From: Congeria kusceri
Lineage: Eukaryota; Mollusca; Bivalvia; Myida; Dreissenidae
DNA length: 64,000 bases
Assembly: GCA_027627225.1 (NCBI GenBank)
Contig: CM051032.1
Span: forward strand, 60,379,137-60,443,136
Direction of reading: 5' to 3'
Each line of letters opens with the position of its first letter. Within the stretch, counting starts at the first letter, position 1. Under the pieces are notes generated by a model. It did not search any database. It was not told where the DNA came from and saw nothing but the letters and a program-made list of their open reading frames with translations. A program made the position numbers and the translations under genes. This document shows, piece after piece, positions 61,901 through 64,000 of the stretch.

Positions 61901-62372
61901 AGTAAATTTATAATTTTAAGTTAGTTCTTCGACTTTTCGTGCCATCTTTGGCAGAATTTGATGTAAAACTAATTTATTAAGGTGATTGGTAGTTGAAAAC
62001 ATAAGATATATTTTGTGTTTGATAAAAAATATCAATCATTTGTTTACTACCGCGAGTACTGCTACCTCCACTATAATGTCGATGATGAAGTTCACCGGTC
62101 GAATAAAACTAATATAAATAATGGTTGTTTTCTAACGAACGTAAATGTTATAATATTGGCATTTTTATTGTACAATACAATAAAACTAAGTTTGTATCAC
62201 GTGGTTTAACACTAAACGCGACTTTAACAAGAGAAATTCAATTACGCCAAAAATTGCATCATCACCAAACACGCCCCCTTTTCGTAAACACGAAGTACAT
62301 ATAGAAACTCTCAAACAAGAGAACAGCAAACATTCTGTACTTACTTTCAATGCAGTTGCATGGGTCACTCAT
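58831..62372 (-). CDS. Metallothionein, three exons, 72 residues
   Basis: A Cys-rich cytosolic protein that binds Zn, Cu and Cd through thiolate clusters, buffering metals and detoxifying cadmium. The coding exons are 62372-62345, 59306-59190 and 58904-58831, joining in phase to 72 residues plus stop. The N-terminus MSDPCNCIETGNC is the classic bivalve form and the C-terminus is CSCDSSCSCK. Cys occurs mainly as CXC pairs (CNC, CTC, CDC, CNC, CKC, CGC), with no aromatic residues or His. All junctions follow GT/AG. Intron 1 is about 3 kb because it contains a pogo-like transposon on the opposite strand; intron 2 is 285 bp. Two metal-response-element cores lie upstream, so metal induction is expected. 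The length equals what I recall for zebra mussel metallothionein. Confidence 0.95.
59190..59306 (-). CDS. Metallothionein exon 2
   Basis: Encodes GNCTCSENCDCSSCNCGASC then KCPASDCGCKSGGDCKCG. Minus-strand acceptor TTTTCAG, donor GTAGGT after one base of the next codon. Confidence 0.94.
59563..61196 (+). CDS. Pogo-like transposase (pipsqueak HTH + DDE_1), frameshifted end
   Basis: Two exons: 59563-59577 (MNRVL, donor GTAAGT) and 59871-61196 (acceptor TTTTGCAG). The protein binds its own TIRs and catalyses cut-and-paste transposition. Residues about 14-55 form a pipsqueak-type helix-turn-helix (RAFQATLTGTSVYRAARLYG). The catalytic triad is Asp178 in YNIDETGFS, Asp288 in LYDGHKAH and Asp324 in QPLDVGVFGPLKK; the last two are separated by 35 residues (DD35D), as in pogo/Tigger-type elements. 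The frame ends early at TGA 61194-61196, while related mollusc proteins, as I recall them, continue into a zinc finger that is present here in another frame. The catalytic core looks intact. Confidence 0.9.
61178..61681 (+). pseudogene. Frameshifted C-terminal PHD-like finger of the transposase
   Basis: This frame opens after a TAG at 61175 and overlaps the end of the transposase frame, reading QIDKTVKQRPRKKCIPPPS, a basic and Gln/Ser-rich linker, and then a Cys/His finger. The finger runs from CCVCKKRYPEALRGC through CDQCGHWVHLRYC to FRCTHC and resembles a PHD/RING-type domain. It has no good start codon, so it is best read as the second half of the same protein, separated by an indel at about 61165-61192. 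Confidence 0.8.
62345..62372 (-). CDS. Metallothionein exon 1
   Basis: Encodes MSDPCNCIE plus one base of the Thr codon; donor GTAAGTAC on the minus strand. The N-terminus defines the family despite being only nine codons. Confidence 0.93.
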
Positions 62373-62463
62373 GACGAAAGCTGCTGAATGTCTCTTTACC
62401 GTGATGAAATAATGTCTACGATAACCAAAGTCGTTCTGTGATTTCAAATGGAGAACGCTAGCG

Positions 62464-62470
62464 TATTTAT
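62464..62470 (-). promoter_or_regulatory. TATA-like box of metallothionein
   Basis: Minus-strand ATAAATA about 92 bases before the start codon, directly downstream of the two MRE cores. Position fits a short 5' UTR of about 60 bases. Confidence 0.5.
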
Positions 62471-62478
62471 TGTTTCTT

Positions 62479-62485
62479 TGCACAC
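62479..62485 (+). promoter_or_regulatory. Metal-response element core 1
   Basis: TGCACAC matches the MRE core TGCRCNC bound by MTF-1, about 107 bp upstream of the metallothionein ATG. Confidence 0.65.
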
Positions 62486-62508
62486 GAGCCTACGACAATG
62501 TTTGTATG

Positions 62509-62515
62509 GTGCGCA
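62509..62515 (-). promoter_or_regulatory. Metal-response element core 2
   Basis: Minus-strand TGCGCAC matches TGCRCNC, about 137 bp upstream of the ATG and in the opposite orientation to core 1. Confidence 0.65.
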
Positions 62516-63300
62516 AAATGATTCACACGGCACTATCGAGACGTGTAACCGAATTAAAGGGCTGTAATCAAGATTTAGTGTCTCGTTATCCGTTGCTTCG
62601 TTTGATCTTCATAAAAGTGTGAGGTACTGTAAATCAGGTAGGTACTTAAATAATTATATAGACCACTGTTGAAAATGGAAATAGATCTATAAAATATGTA
62701 CAGAAGATTATTTAATATCTCAGACTGATATTTATTCGCATATAGGTTAGAAACCAGTAAATCCGATTCCCATAGAGTCCCATTGTAAAGTAGCAAAATC
62801 TCCTCGCGTCTTTCGCCACTTTCCTTTCCCACTATTTACAGTACTGGTATCTAACTTGTACCTCCAGTAGCAGTAGCGTTGATTATTATTTAGAACTAAA
62901 CTAAAACTAAAGGTTTCTGTTAAACTGTACAGTAGGTTTTCCAGTTTTTGCCACTTCCTTTTAAACGCATCACCATTTAGGTTTGAGGTAACATTTCCAT
63001 TAATCGAGATTCACCAACTTTACCATGTTGTTTTTTTGTTGTAACTATTGGTTAACATTCATTTTAAACATGTGATATCAAAGTGCAGTGATTGGATAAA
63101 ACACCCGATTAATTTGCATATGATTTACATGGGTGGTAACGTCTATAGTTTTTCAGCTTTTCGCTTTTTTCCTGGCTTCTGCCTCTCGACCAAACATACA
63201 TGTTCCCTGAAGGTTGTCTTTGTTAGTCTATAGGAGTGTAACCATGTAACAATTAAGGTATGGTATGGAAAAGATCCTCATGGGTTCCATTTGAATTTGG
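62516..63300. other. Upstream of metallothionein, mostly unassigned
   Basis: 62742-62832 is the reverse-strand copy of the repeat at 12140-12245. Otherwise no gene or repeat was recognised. Confidence 0.45.
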
Positions 63301-63318
63301 TCTCAGTAGAAGTTCAAG

Positions 63319-63512
63319 GGTCGCAATTGTGTAGTGGATATGGTGTTCGCCTTGCGACCGGGAGGTGCCGGGTTCGATCCCCATTCAGGGAGCGTTCTTA
63401 AGATCTTTCTAAAGACACCAAGTACTGGTTCTTCCCAGGAAACGTACTCGAGAGGGTCTCTATTAGCTTAAGGCTTTCGATGCATTCGAGCTTAAATAAA
63501 TAGGTTTAAACT
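63319..63512 (+). mobile_element. tRNA-derived SINE, second family
   Basis: GGTCGCAATTGTGTAGTGGA then TGGTGTTCGCC and the B box GGTTCGATCCCC form a tRNA-like head; a non-tRNA body follows (CACCAAGTACTGGTTCTTCC) and the element ends near AAATAAATAGG. It differs from the AAAC-tailed SINE family elsewhere in the window. Confidence 0.7.
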
Positions 63513-64000
63513 AAAGGTGGAACATTTAATTGACATTGATACTGAGCATGTTGCCTCACTAGCCTACTAGCATACATTTAGTTTCCTGTGACCTATGGTT
63601 GTAGGCTGTGGTCAATAAAAGGAAAACCGACAAACATTTTAAAATATACTACTAGTAACTAAAAAAGAAACTGGACAGTTAAGCCGGGTTTTCATGAAGC
63701 CTATTTTTTCGGCGCCGATGGTATCTGTGTCGAAATGCGCGCCGAGTACGTGCCGAATCAAAACGCTGCTAGCGTAGGAAGACTGTTGGCGACAAAAGAA
63801 ACTAAAAGCATGTGAATCATGAGTGCATTTTTGCGAAAAAGGAAACATTTGTTTGAATGAAGTTCAACTTCCCACCATTAAACTTTATAATGTGGCTTCT
63901 TATTCAATGGTATACGACATCATAATATAAACTAATTTGCAAGTAACGAAAAAATATGTTTTGGAGCTAATTATCTTATGCAAACGGAATAATATACATG
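63513..64000. other. Window end, nothing recognised
   Basis: No supported gene. A short frame on the minus strand (63639-63848) has no recognisable feature. Confidence 0.4.

Larger units (their letters stand above)
59440..62071 (+). mobile_element. Pogo-like DNA transposon, 2.6 kb, in metallothionein intron 1
   Basis: Left end GTGAGCAGTGCTCGCGGGTA and right complement GTGGAGGTAGCAGTACTCGC share AGCAGT(G/A)CTCGCGG; TA lies outside both ends (59438-59439, 62072-62073). Inside are a two-exon transposase and a PHD-like C-terminal part. It lies on the strand opposite to the metallothionein gene and entirely within its first intron, so it need not disrupt the protein. Confidence 0.75.

Overview
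This is eukaryotic DNA: AT-rich, intron-rich and dense in repeats. It almost certainly comes from a bivalve mollusc. The reasons are a 72-residue bivalve-type metallothionein, a Mag/Steamer-like Gypsy retrotransposon, tRNA-derived SINEs and several mollusc-type foldback repeats. The short palindromic repeat present in nine copies resembles one I associate with dreissenid mussels (Dreissena), but that species call is from memory and only moderately sure. There are no bacterial-style operons, rRNA genes, true tRNA genes or CRISPR arrays.

Layout. 0-5 kb is repeats: a 53-bp tandem array, a SINE, a foldback element built of short hairpin units, and a TIR-bounded GC-rich element. 4.9-9.2 kb (minus strand) is a Gypsy/Metaviridae retrotransposon with one uninterrupted 1312-residue gag-pol frame and one recognisable LTR. 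9.2-15.5 kb holds several non-autonomous DNA transposons, including a hAT-like element inside a SINE.

15.57-44.40 kb (plus strand) is a 24-exon gene for nardilysin (NRDC), an M16 metallopeptidase. All exons join in phase except at two places. About 200 residues of the catalytic N-terminal half, including the third zinc ligand, are absent between exons 4 and 5. Exon 12 carries a +1 frameshift. The introns are packed with foldback MITEs, SINEs, a 32-unit 30-bp minisatellite and other repeats.

44.4-58.2 kb has no gene I can support. It holds higher-order repeats, a nested repeat insertion, and a 2.58-kb element with 29-bp perfect terminal inverted repeats and a 6-bp target duplication.

58.83-62.37 kb (minus strand) is a three-exon metallothionein gene with two metal-response-element cores just upstream. 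Its first intron carries a 2.6-kb pogo-like DNA transposon on the opposite strand, with a pipsqueak HTH, a DDD catalytic triad and a frameshifted C-terminal PHD-like finger. The last 1.6 kb is mostly unassigned, with one SINE.

The two host genes (a protease and a metal-binding protein) have no evident functional link. The main story is how heavily transposons have remodelled both loci. All coordinates come from reading the sequence by hand. Splice sites were placed by consensus, reading phase and remembered similarity to vertebrate nardilysin and bivalve metallothioneins. No database search was run.
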